From Bacteroidota bacterium (GTDB lineage Bacteria; Bacteroidota; Bacteroidia; Chitinophagales; Chitinophagaceae), in NCBI GenBank assembly GCA_023391015.1, contig JAEWBT010000142.1, forward strand, positions 1 to 21,761: a DNA stretch of 21,761 bases, read 5' to 3'. Position numbers and translations under genes: made by a program. Under the pieces are notes generated by a model. That model had not been told where the DNA came from. It made no database searches and saw only the letters and a program-made list of their open reading frames with translations. This document shows positions 1 through 7,280 of this stretch, in pieces; the first letter of the stretch is position 1; each line of letters opens with the position of its first letter.

Positions 1-500
1 ATGCCATACACTGGCCTCAGCCCTTCGCGCGCCGGCGCTTTAAAAGCCGCTACCGGAATGGAGTCTGTGGTAGCAATGACCTCAAAGTCTTCCGGTAATT
101 CTTTAATGGAATCAGAATGGCTCATCCATACCTGCGACTGGGCCGGAATCGTCGTCAGAAGCGGGCTATTTCCGGAAATATTTTGCAGGTGTGCGCGGCC
201 ATACTCGCGATGGGCCGATCGGCCCACCTGGCCGCCGCTTTGGCTGGCGATGAGCTGTGCGCCGTAGCACACACCGAGCACCGGCACGTGGCGCGCCATT
301 TCCGTCACATCGGGCTTTGGTGCTTTTTCATCGGATACCGAGAATGGGCTTCCGGAAAGGATAATGCCTTTAAGCGAATCGGTGTAAACCACCGGTTTGG
401 TACAGGGTTGAATCTCACAATAGACGTGCTGCTCCCGCACAGCGCGAGCAATTAGTTGGGTATATTGGGAGCCAAAATCAAGAATCAGAATTTTATCCAA
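1..500 (-). CDS. guaA: GMP synthase (glutamine-hydrolysing), N-terminal part, cut by the window edge
   Basis: About 166 codons are present and run off the left edge; the glutamine amidotransferase (GATase-1) domain is almost complete. The translation begins DKILILDFGSQYTQLIARAV, the standard GuaA opening. The oxyanion segment LSGSPFSV and the nucleophile motif GVCYGAQLIA, with its catalytic Cys, follow, and the last codons read LRPVYG, just before the expected QFHPE histidine/glutamate motif outside the window. In purine synthesis this domain hydrolyses glutamine to supply ammonia for XMP to GMP conversion by the missing C-terminal domain. No ATG lies upstream in frame before the terminator region, so I place the start at TTG (498-500), which gives MDKILILDFGS and matches family length. 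No clear Shine-Dalgarno precedes it. Transcribed away from the polysaccharide locus; a housekeeping gene. Confidence 0.93.
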   Translation of the reverse strand, partial: MDKILILDFGSQYTQLIARAVREQHVYCEIQPCTKPVVYTDSLKGIILSGSPFSVSDEKAPKPDVTEMARHVPVLGVCYGAQLIASQSGGQVGRSAHREYGRAHLQNISGNSPLLTTIPAQSQVWMSHSDSIKELPEDFEVIATTDSIPVAAFKAPAREGLRPVYG

Positions 501-531
501 AACAGGGAAGAGCGGGTAAAAATCAGAAGAT

Positions 532-591
532 AAAAAAAGCCCGGCGCTGCGTTTTCAGGAGAGCAGATTTCCGGAAAATGCAGCGCCAGGC
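532..591 (-). terminator. Rho-independent terminator after the DUF3467 gene
   Basis: On the minus strand a GC-rich inverted repeat (arms 574-591 and 539-556, cores GGCGCTGC and GCAGCGCC, one mismatch plus one wobble/mismatch) is followed by seven T (complement of 532-538). It lies 18 bases past the stop of the DUF3467 gene and just before guaA, so it should separate the two transcripts. The loop, about 17 nt, is bordered by one copy of the TTCCGGAA palindrome (569-576). Confidence 0.8.
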
Positions 592-608
592 TTAGAGAAA
601 ATAAGGGT

Positions 609-932
609 TTAAGCCTGTCCGGCAGGGCCGCCAAACGTTACGGGCATATCGGCAGGCATGTTGCCGTTTTCTTTGATCAGGCCATTCACGGCTTCGTAGC
701 GCTTGATGTTGTCTACCAGCGCCAGCATCAGGCGCTTGGCGTGCTGCGGCGTCATTACGATGCGGCTTTTCACTTTCGCCTTCGGAATGTTGGGCATTAC
801 GTTTACGAAGTCCATCACAAACTCGGCGAAAGAGTGGTTGATGATCGCGAGGTTAGCATACAGTCCGTCCGCGATTTCTTCAGTCAGCTCGATGTTGAGT
901 TGCTGCTGATCCATCATGTTGTTTTCTTCCAT
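609..932 (-). CDS. DUF3467 domain-containing small protein
   Basis: Small (about 107 aa) protein of the DUF3467 family, widespread in Bacteroidota; its biochemical role is unknown to me. The core runs QLNIELTEEIADGLYANLA, then SFAEFVMDFVNVMPNIPKAKVKSRIVMTPQHAKRL, then a helix LALVDNIKRYE, which is the family signature in the right order; the tail is Gly/Ala rich. The frame stays open to 1103, but the extra N-terminal residues are not family-like and would run through the promoter and into gldD, so the start is at 932 (MEENNMMDQQ) or at 917 (MMDQQ). The second has a GGAAGA purine run about 8 bases upstream and may be the true one. It is divergent from gldD and followed by a terminator, so monocistronic. 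Confidence 0.88.
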   Translation of the reverse strand: MEENNMMDQQQLNIELTEEIADGLYANLAIINHSFAEFVMDFVNVMPNIPKAKVKSRIVMTPQHAKRLMLALVDNIKRYEAVNGLIKENGNMPADMPVTFGGPAGQA

Positions 933-969
933 CTGGAAAAGTTTTTTGAAATATTGGAATAATGAGACG

Positions 970-977
970 CAAAAGTA
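970..977 (-). promoter_or_regulatory. Candidate -7 box (TACTTTTG) of the DUF3467 gene
   Basis: TACTTTTG on the minus strand matches the Bacteroidota sigma-ABfr -7 consensus TAnnTTTG and lies 38 bases upstream of the 932 start. A TTG at the usual -33 spacing is not seen. An inference from consensus only. Confidence 0.4.
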
Positions 978-1032
978 AGATAGAACAGCGGGCTTTTTTC
1001 GGAAAACTAACGGGCCGTTGTAGCTTGCGACG

Positions 1033-1623
1033 GTGAGAATTTTTCCAATAGCTATAATATTTTTAAGCCTGGCTTCCTGCCGTCCGGCAGAGCCGGTTCC
1101 CAAGCCACGTGGCTATGCCCGTGTTACCCTGCCCGAACGACATGAATACCAGTTGTTTCAGCAAAGCGCCTTTCCTTATGTATTTGAGTATGCCCGCACA
1201 GCTCGTATCTCGCAGGATTCGGCGCTGGTAAAAGAGCATCCTGAAAACCAGTATTGGCTGAATATTGTGTATCCGGATTTAAATGCGACGGTGTATTTAT
1301 CCTACAATCGCATCCGGGGAATGGATGATTTGGCACATCTGTTGGAAGATGCCCATTTTATGAGCTTTTACCACAGTAAGCGCGCCGATTATGTGAAGGA
1401 CAATGCCTACCAAAATGAATATGGGGTAACTGGGGTGGCCTATGAATGGGGCGGTGCGTCGGCTTCGGCCTATCAATTTGTTGCTACCGATAGTACCCGG
1501 AACTTCTTGCGCGGTGCTTTATACTTTGACGCCACGCCCAATGCAGACTCTCTGAAACCCGCTACCGATTTTATTGAAAAAGATATTGCGCACCTGATGT
1601 ACACACTGCGATTTAAATCCTAG
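1033..1623 (+). CDS. gldD: Gliding motility lipoprotein GldD
   Basis: 196 aa with a type II signal peptide: a short hydrophobic stretch ends in the lipobox LASC with Cys16 as lipidation site. It is followed by the hallmark PKPRGYARVTLPE segment (PKPRGY.R..LPE) of GldD, and by the conserved tail of aromatic and acidic residues including LRGALYFDATPNADS and FIEKDIAHLMYTLRF. GldD is one of the lipoproteins required for gliding motility in Flavobacterium and is found in gliding and many non-gliding Bacteroidota. The start chosen is GTG at 1033, which gives a normal signal peptide; no ATG gives a better one. It is the only plus-strand gene in the window. Its stop is 22 bases from the stop of the convergent pglF-like gene, with no clear terminator between them. 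Confidence 0.88.
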   Translation: MRIFPIAIIFLSLASCRPAEPVPKPRGYARVTLPERHEYQLFQQSAFPYVFEYARTARISQDSALVKEHPENQYWLNIVYPDLNATVYLSYNRIRGMDDLAHLLEDAHFMSFYHSKRADYVKDNAYQNEYGVTGVAYEWGGASASAYQFVATDSTRNFLRGALYFDATPNADSLKPATDFIEKDIAHLMYTLRFKS

Positions 1624-1645
1624 AAGTAAGGGCGTGCCTACAGCA

Positions 1646-4645
1646 TTAGCGGGCTGCCCGCCAACCACGGGAGCGTTTTTCCCGTAGTATTGGCTGCGCT
1701 GCCTGAGGATTTTGAGTAGGTTCAAAACCTTGAATGATACGGGTATTTGTAGGGGGGGGAAGAACTGTTTTCTTGACAACCAGCGGCGGTTCGGTTTCGG
1801 TCTCGTCATCTTCCGAAGATTCGGTTCCGTCAGATCCGGTGTCCGGGACTGTGGCATTTTGGGGAATGTCCAAGGGCTCTGGTGCAAAGGGCATTACTTC
1901 CTCATAAGCAAGTTGCTCTAGTACGATTTTGGGGGCTGCATTTTCCGGAATTTCCGGCTCCATGATGGAGGAATCCAGAGATAAGGATTCACCCGGATGG
2001 GTCTGGCTTTCTGCCAAAGGCTTTTCTTCCGGCTCAGGTTTTTGAGCCATATCAGCCGTAGTGTCAATATCCGAATTTACTTCTGAAAGTATATTATTTG
2101 CCTCGTTCTCGTCTTCTTTTGCCGTTTCGTCAAAAGCCGTCATTTCTAAACCCGCAACGAGTTGCAGACTTTCTTCAAAAGGCGTTTCGCTCAATGTACC
2201 GATGTCTGCAACCGGCGGGTGCATTTCCCCAAAAGGTTTTTCTTCTATTTCTTCTAAAACCTCCGAACCAAATTCCGATTGCACATCTTCTTCAAAAGGT
2301 GTTTCATCTAAATCAAGGCTCTGAAGTCTTTCAGAAAATACTGACTCAGTCTTTTCCGGCATTTGATCTTCCATTTCCGGCAGGTCATTCCCGGTATTGG
2401 ACTCAACGTTGTTAGTTGATTCCTCCGGCAACGAAGATTCATTTCTGGATGCAGCTTCTGTGAAATTAGTAGCTGCTTCTTTAAAGGGCTCCGTTTCCAG
2501 ATTTAAGAATTCCTCTTTGGGTGTTGAGGCAGGTTGCTGCTCTGGGTCTGAGTTCGTTGCCCAAGCCGTCGATTCTTCCACCGGCAGCTTCATTTCATAT
2601 TTGCCAACAGATGTTTCCGGCAAAGGACCGACAGAACCGGCCACCTCGCCTGCGCGTTTGGATACGGAAACTACTGTACTCTCGGCTGGCACCGCCATAT
2701 TTACCTGCTCTGCGCTAGCTTGGCTTTTAGCTGCAACATCAAGCCGCTCGAAAGGTGAGTTTTTGCTTAAGAATTCCGGAACAATTTTCTTCATGCGCTG
2801 CACTGTTTCCAGTACATAGTGCATATGTGCGCTGGCCACCAGGTCATCAATCATTTCCACCACGGTGGTCAGTTCATAAGGCCGCACACTGGCAATCTTG
2901 ATTTTATTATGATAGGTAGGCAGGGTTTCTTCCGCTTTAGCCAGCACTTCTTCGTAGAGCTTTTCACCTGGCCGCAGACCGGTGAATGAAATTTCAATGT
3001 CGCGCCCCGGAATTTTTCCGGAAAGACGGATCATTTTTTCGGCCAGGTCCACAATTTTCACCGGCTCGCCCATATCAAACACAAATATTTCACCGCCTTC
3101 ACCCATGACGCTCGCTTCGATCACCAATTGACAGGCTTCGGCAATCGTCATAAAAAAACGATTGATGTCCGGATGCGTTACCGTTACCGGCCCGCCAGCA
3201 GCAATTTGTTGTTTAAAACGGGGAATGACAGAGCCGTTGGAGCCCAATACGTTGCCAAAACGGGTGGTAATGAATTTTGTTTTGGGAACATCTTTTCCAA
3301 GCCTTTCCGTCGCCTGCGAGAGACTTTGCATATAAATCTCAGCAATGCGCTTGGAGGCCCCCATTACGTTGGTGGGATTGACCGCTTTATCGGTCGAAAC
3401 CAACACAAAAGTTTCAACATTCTGCGCTGAAAGCTCCACCAGGTTTCGCGTTCCGACAACGTTGTTTAAAACAGCAATAGAAGGGTTGTCCTCCATAAGC
3501 GGAACGTGCTTGTAAGCAGCGGCATGGAAGACAATTTCGGGGTGATAAATGTCGAATACATACTCCATGCGCGACCGGTCTGTGATATCACCGATCATTG
3601 GGTAGATATTACAATCCGGAACATCGAATTCCCGCAGTTCCAGTAACAATTCATGAAGTGGGGTCTCAGCAATATCCACCAATACGATAGCTGAAGGCCG
3701 GAGCCTGATAATCTGCCGCACCAACTCGCTCCCAATAGAGCCGGCAGCACCTGTGATCAGGACCCGCTTACCTTTAATGCTGTCCGATACTTTTTTGTTA
3801 TTGATTTGAATCGGCGCACGATCCAGCAGGTCTTCAATCCGGACTTCTTTAATCTGGTCTGCCTCTAATCGTCCATCCATCCAGTGTTGAACAGGTGGTA
3901 ATTTCCGGAAATTACTAATACCGCACCGGAACGCGAGGTCCATGAAATCATTTAGCTTTTTTCCGCCAGATTCATAGTCGGGCAATAAAACCGTGGTTAC
4001 GCCCTGCTCTACCAACGATTTGAGCGCTTTCTCTTCCGGGGCGACTACCGGAAGACCTACAATTCGCATCTTGGCCCGGTCAGCATCTACAAAAGCGACG
4101 ACCCGAAAAACCGGATTAGGACTGTTGTAGAACATTTGGCCAATTAAGACGGCTTCGGCACTGCTGCCGTAAATAACGGCTTTAGGCGCCTGTTTAATGT
4201 GGGAGCGAAAAAATTGGCTCTTATGCAAGGCGGCCCGGACCAAAAGCCGGTATCCGAACAAAAGGGAAAAAGAAAGAAAGAAATTTATAGCGACAACCGA
4301 GGCTGGAAACAGCAGGTAAAAATGGGTGCTTAATACTTGGCCTGTTGCCCAAAAGAAAATACTTGTAACAGAGCACAGTTGAAGGAGCCGGAGGGTATCG
4401 CTAATAGCCGTGTAGCGTACAATTCCAATATGATTGCGAAAACCCAGAAAAGCAATTGCATTGATCAGCAAAACGATAGCCAATGCCAATCGAATATTAA
4501 TATGACTTAAAACAGCAAAGTCAAAATTAAAGCGCAGGCAATAGGAAAGCAACAGCGCAAGCGCTACTACGACAAGGTCCAGGCAGAAGATAAACCACCT
4601 GGGCATGATGCGTAAACGTGTCAACATAGATTCAACTTTGCTCAT
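1646..4645 (-). CDS. pglF: Membrane-bound UDP-GlcNAc 4,6-dehydratase (PglF/FlaA1/WbpM type) with long acidic C-terminal extension
   Basis: 999 aa, against about 620-660 for the family. Residues 15-140 contain four hydrophobic segments. Residues 150-250 form the CoA-binding-like first Rossmann fold (AVIYGSS). The catalytic SDR half starts with TGAAGSIGSE (298-307), then HAAAYKHVPLME (374-385), STDK (417-420), and MGASK with Met428 and Lys432. Met in place of the usual SDR Tyr (S-M-K) is typical of WbpM/PglF retaining dehydratases. LRPGEKLYEE (557-566) ends the enzyme. It should make UDP-4-keto-6-deoxy-GlcNAc for the PglE and PglD homologues just upstream. From about residue 640 to 999 the protein is low-complexity, Glu/Pro/Ser/Thr rich, with imperfect ETPFEE units (719, 781, 802, 820, 874), and ends in basic REKRSRGWRAAR; I know no family for this tail. 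An in-frame stop just upstream fixes the ATG at 4645. Confidence 0.93.
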   Translation of the reverse strand: MSKVESMLTRLRIMPRWFIFCLDLVVVALALLLSYCLRFNFDFAVLSHINIRLALAIVLLINAIAFLGFRNHIGIVRYTAISDTLRLLQLCSVTSIFFWATGQVLSTHFYLLFPASVVAINFFLSFSLLFGYRLLVRAALHKSQFFRSHIKQAPKAVIYGSSAEAVLIGQMFYNSPNPVFRVVAFVDADRAKMRIVGLPVVAPEEKALKSLVEQGVTTVLLPDYESGGKKLNDFMDLAFRCGISNFRKLPPVQHWMDGRLEADQIKEVRIEDLLDRAPIQINNKKVSDSIKGKRVLITGAAGSIGSELVRQIIRLRPSAIVLVDIAETPLHELLLELREFDVPDCNIYPMIGDITDRSRMEYVFDIYHPEIVFHAAAYKHVPLMEDNPSIAVLNNVVGTRNLVELSAQNVETFVLVSTDKAVNPTNVMGASKRIAEIYMQSLSQATERLGKDVPKTKFITTRFGNVLGSNGSVIPRFKQQIAAGGPVTVTHPDINRFFMTIAEACQLVIEASVMGEGGEIFVFDMGEPVKIVDLAEKMIRLSGKIPGRDIEISFTGLRPGEKLYEEVLAKAEETLPTYHNKIKIASVRPYELTTVVEMIDDLVASAHMHYVLETVQRMKKIVPEFLSKNSPFERLDVAAKSQASAEQVNMAVPAESTVVSVSKRAGEVAGSVGPLPETSVGKYEMKLPVEESTAWATNSDPEQQPASTPKEEFLNLETEPFKEAATNFTEAASRNESSLPEESTNNVESNTGNDLPEMEDQMPEKTESVFSERLQSLDLDETPFEEDVQSEFGSEVLEEIEEKPFGEMHPPVADIGTLSETPFEESLQLVAGLEMTAFDETAKEDENEANNILSEVNSDIDTTADMAQKPEPEEKPLAESQTHPGESLSLDSSIMEPEIPENAAPKIVLEQLAYEEVMPFAPEPLDIPQNATVPDTGSDGTESSEDDETETEPPLVVKKTVLPPPTNTRIIQGFEPTQNPQAAQPILREKRSRGWRAAR

Positions 4646-4649
4646 AACG

Positions 4650-4674
4650 ACTTTCTAGGAAACGCACTTTCTAG
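4650..4674. repeat. Two direct repeats ACTTTCTAG just upstream of the pglF-like start
   Basis: ACTTTCTAG occurs at 4650-4658 and again at 4666-4674, a 16-base period, 5 to 29 bases upstream of the pglF-like start codon, inside its presumed 5' leader. It could be an operator or RNA-level control site, or a chance short duplication. Confidence 0.35.
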
Positions 4675-4715
4675 TAAATTTCTTTCCGCCCTCCTTACGT
4701 TACTTAACTATACTG

Positions 4716-4723
4716 CAAAATTA
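4716..4723 (-). promoter_or_regulatory. Candidate -7 box (TAATTTTG) upstream of the pglF-like gene
   Basis: TAATTTTG on the minus strand matches TAnnTTTG and lies about 70 bases upstream of the ATG at 4645, inside the 216-base AT-rich gap 4646-4861. That gap is the largest inside the pgl cluster and suggests the long dehydratase gene has its own promoter. No clear TTG at -33. A purine-rich AAGGAGGG on the minus strand (about 4689-4696) lies too far from the ATG to be its ribosome site. Confidence 0.4.
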
Positions 4724-4861
4724 GGTGTATAAGGTATACATCAGGTGGTTAGTTTGCCCGATGACTGAAAAATTAAGTATAAATACGCAACTCACTCCAT
4801 CAAGAATCATCGCACTATACACATTGATTTAAATAAATTCTTGTCATAACGGCGTATTTTC

Positions 4862-5989
4862 TTATTTTCCGTAGGGCCAAGCAGCCTGTATCCGGTGGAG
4901 GTCCTCCGATGATAAATTAGAGCCGCTTGGCAAACACAATCCGTTTTGAAACAACTGTTCCGAAGTACCGTCGCCATAAAACGGCGTTCCTTCAAAAACC
5001 GGTTGCAAGTGCATTGGTTTCCACAAAGGGCGCGATTCTATATTGTCTTCGGCCAGTTTGAGGCGCAAAGCTTCACGGTCGTAGCCGGTCTGCGCTTCGT
5101 CGAGCAAAAGCGCGGTTAGCCAGCGGTTCGAAAAATAGCCTTCCGGCTCTTGTTGGAAAGCAATGCCCGGTGTAGCCCCAAAGGTTTCCATGTACCAGTC
5201 AAACATCGCCCGGCGCTGCCCTACCCTTTCCTTCAAAACCTCCATTTGGCCCCGCCCAATCCCGGCGCAGATATTGCTCATCCGGTAGTTGTAGCCGATG
5301 TGCGAATGCTGGTAGTGTGGCGCAGGGTCACGGGCTTGGGTGGATAGAAAGCGGGCTTTTTCGACTACCGCTGCATCACGCGCCACCAGCGCACCGCCAC
5401 CCGAAGTGGTAATGATTTTATTACCGTTAAAAGACAAGATGGCAATATCGCCAAAAGTGCCGCACATCTGCCCGTCAATTGAAGAACCCAGCGCTTCGGC
5501 AGCGTCTTCGAGCACCGGAATGCCGTATTTTCCGGAAATCCGGAGGATTTCGTCCATCTTCGCCGGCATCCCATAGAGGTGCACCACGATAATCGCCTTG
5601 GGCTTTTTTCCTTTCGCCATCCGGTCTTCAATCGCTTTTTCGAGCCACTCCGGCGAGAGGTTCCAGGTATCGGCTTCACTGTCCACAAACACCGGCTTGG
5701 CACCCAAATAAGCAATCGGGTTGGCCGATGCAGAGAAGGTCATGCTCTGGCAAATTACCTCATCGCCGGGCTGCACACCCAGCAAAATCAATCCAAGATG
5801 AATAGCCGCCGTTCCGGAACTGAGCGCGGCCACATGAACGTCGCCCCCCAAAAACTGCCGGATATCTTCTTCAAAACCATCTACATTGGGCCCGAGCGGC
5901 GCAATCCAGTTTTCGGCAAAAGCCTCACGAATGTATTTTTCTTCTGTGCCGCCCATATGCGGAGAAGAAAGCCAGATTTTAGGGTTCAT
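4862..5989 (-). CDS. pglE: PLP-dependent DegT/DnrJ/EryC1/StrS aminotransferase, PglE-like
   Basis: 375 aa, normal family length. The N-terminus KIWLSSPHMGGTEEKYI.EAF and ENWIAPLGPNVDGFE are typical of the PglE/EpsN sugar 4-aminotransferase subgroup. LSSGTAAIHLGL binds the cofactor phosphate. DAAEALGSS carries the Asp that contacts the pyridine N. The segment FNGNKIITTSGGGALV contains the Lys that forms the Schiff base (NGNK in place of the more common SxxK). It should transfer an amino group from glutamate to the C4 keto group made by the PglF homologue. It lies 8 bases downstream of the pglD-like gene in one transcription unit. Start at ATG 5989, in line with homologues. The substrate is inferred from neighbours: WecE-like use is possible but less likely. 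Confidence 0.92.
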   Translation of the reverse strand: MNPKIWLSSPHMGGTEEKYIREAFAENWIAPLGPNVDGFEEDIRQFLGGDVHVAALSSGTAAIHLGLILLGVQPGDEVICQSMTFSASANPIAYLGAKPVFVDSEADTWNLSPEWLEKAIEDRMAKGKKPKAIIVVHLYGMPAKMDEILRISGKYGIPVLEDAAEALGSSIDGQMCGTFGDIAILSFNGNKIITTSGGGALVARDAAVVEKARFLSTQARDPAPHYQHSHIGYNYRMSNICAGIGRGQMEVLKERVGQRRAMFDWYMETFGATPGIAFQQEPEGYFSNRWLTALLLDEAQTGYDREALRLKLAEDNIESRPLWKPMHLQPVFEGTPFYGDGTSEQLFQNGLCLPSGSNLSSEDLHRIQAAWPYGK

Positions 5990-5997
5990 GGAAGTGC

Positions 5998-6639
5998 TTA
6001 GTTATGAAATTTAATGGGTTTTGCCGGGATGCCTACTGCCGTGCAATTTTCCGGAATGGTTTTGGAAACGACCGCGCCCGCACCAATAATGGTACCCGCG
6101 CCGATTTCCAGCTGATTGATAATCTTGGCACCCGTGCCGACGTATACTTTTGGATGGATTACCACTTCGCCGGAGATATTGATCCCCGGCATAAAAGATG
6201 AAAAGTCGCCGATTCGGGTATCATGGCCTACAGTACAGCCCAGATTCAGAATCACATTTTCACCGATTTCGATATTGACCGTAAGGATACAACCGGCACA
6301 GATAAGGGTACCAGCGCCAATCGTTACTTCATCTTTCCCAATCCACACCGAAGGATGGCTCAAGACGGGCCGCTCCAAGGGCAAATGTTGGATGCGCTGC
6401 CAGATTTTTTCTTTCGTTACCGGGTTGCCAATGGCCAGCGCAATCGCGATATCCGGAAATGCCATTAAATCATCGATGCCGCCCAAAACCGGAAATCCGT
6501 TTACGCTGGCTCCTTTTTCGACTCCATCATCGAAATAGCCCAGAAATTCATAAGCCGGCTGCCGGTCGTTGATCTGATCAATCAGCATTTTGACTTCCCG
6601 GCCAAAGCCGCCGGCGCCGATGACTGCGATTTTTTTCAT
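5998..6639 (-). CDS. pglD: Sugar N-acetyltransferase of the PglD/NeuD left-handed beta-helix family
   Basis: 213 aa. The N-terminal half is a small Rossmann-like UDP-sugar binding domain (MKKIAVIGAGGFGREVKMLI, FLGYFDD). From about residue 95 the C-terminal half is a hexapeptide-repeat beta helix ([LIV]GxxxxI turns such as IGENVILNLGCTVGHDTRIG). His139 in VGHDTRIGDF corresponds to the catalytic base of PglD. The end, GIPAKPIK, is the usual cap. The expected reaction is acetyl-CoA-dependent 4-N-acetylation, giving UDP-N,N'-diacetylbacillosamine. It is 5 bases downstream of the pglC-like gene and 8 bases upstream of the pglE-like gene, so translation is probably coupled. NeuD-like O-acetylation is the alternative, but the neighbours favour PglD. 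Confidence 0.9.
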   Translation of the reverse strand: MKKIAVIGAGGFGREVKMLIDQINDRQPAYEFLGYFDDGVEKGASVNGFPVLGGIDDLMAFPDIAIALAIGNPVTKEKIWQRIQHLPLERPVLSHPSVWIGKDEVTIGAGTLICAGCILTVNIEIGENVILNLGCTVGHDTRIGDFSSFMPGINISGEVVIHPKVYVGTGAKIINQLEIGAGTIIGAGAVVSKTIPENCTAVGIPAKPIKFHN

Positions 6640-6644
6640 TTTTC

Positions 6645-7274
6645 TTATTTAGAAGAACCGGTAAACACTTCCATCGTGGCTGCCGTAGCTGAGTTGACGC
6701 CTTCTGATTTAATGACTTTCCGGAACGTTAGCCAGATAATTTTCAGATCCAGCGCCAGCGATTGGTGTTCTACGTAATAAACGTCGTACTCAAATTTTTC
6801 TTCCCAGGAAATCGCATTGCGGCCATTGACCTGCGCCCAGCCGGTGATGCCAGGGCGTACTTCGTGGCGGCGGCGTTGCCGGTCGTTGTAGAGCGGCAGG
6901 TATTGTACCAGCAGCGGTCGCGGACCCACCAAGCTCATATCGCCTTTGATGACGTTGAGCAACTGCGGAATTTCGTCCAGCGAGGTTTTGCGCACAAAGC
7001 GGCCCACAGGCGTCAGGCGCGCGGCATCGGGCAGCAAATTTCCGGATACGTCGCGCTTGTCGTTCATGGTTTTAAACTTGATAATCCGGAAAAGCTTTTC
7101 GCCTTTTCCGGGCCGCGTCTGAAAAAAGAACGGCTTGCCGTCGTTGGCAATGGCCAGCAGCAGCGTCAACACCAGAAAAACCGGCAGCAAAAGCACGAAA
7201 GCTATGGTGCTCACCAACAGGTCTATCAAACGTTTTAAAAACATAGAAAAAGGCGCTGAATTTCCGGAAAACAC
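6645..7274 (-). CDS. pglC: Undecaprenyl-phosphate sugar-1-phosphate transferase, PglC-like (monotopic phosphoglycosyltransferase)
   Basis: 209 aa, the short single-domain PglC size. A Lys/Arg residue precedes one hydrophobic re-entrant helix (about residues 15-43, with a Pro in the middle). Then come the family motifs: PFFFQTRPGKGEKLFRIIKFKTM, the catalytic Asp-Glu dyad D100-E101 in KTSLDEIPQLLNVIKGDMS, SLVGPRPLL, and RPGITGWAQVNGRN. It would move the phospho-sugar from UDP-diNAcBac to undecaprenyl phosphate at the inner membrane, the first membrane step of the repeat unit. Start at 7274; MFLKRLIDLL at residue 11 is a possible alternative start. It lies 6 bases after the GT4 gene. A TTCCGGAA copy sits near the start codon (7262-7269). 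Confidence 0.93.
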   Translation of the reverse strand: MFSGNSAPFSMFLKRLIDLLVSTIAFVLLLPVFLVLTLLLAIANDGKPFFFQTRPGKGEKLFRIIKFKTMNDKRDVSGNLLPDAARLTPVGRFVRKTSLDEIPQLLNVIKGDMSLVGPRPLLVQYLPLYNDRQRRRHEVRPGITGWAQVNGRNAISWEEKFEYDVYYVEHQSLALDLKIIWLTFRKVIKSEGVNSATAATMEVFTGSSK

Positions 7275-7280
7275 AGCGTT

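Noticed and set aside
933..1103. N-terminal extension of the DUF3467 protein up to 1103
   Set aside because: It would overlap the divergent gldD start and the candidate promoter, and the extra residues do not resemble the family.
1649..1661. Hairpin GCGGGCTGCCCGC as terminator between gldD and the pglF-like gene
   Set aside because: Very short loop and no T tract on either strand, and it lies in the coding end of the pglF-like gene.
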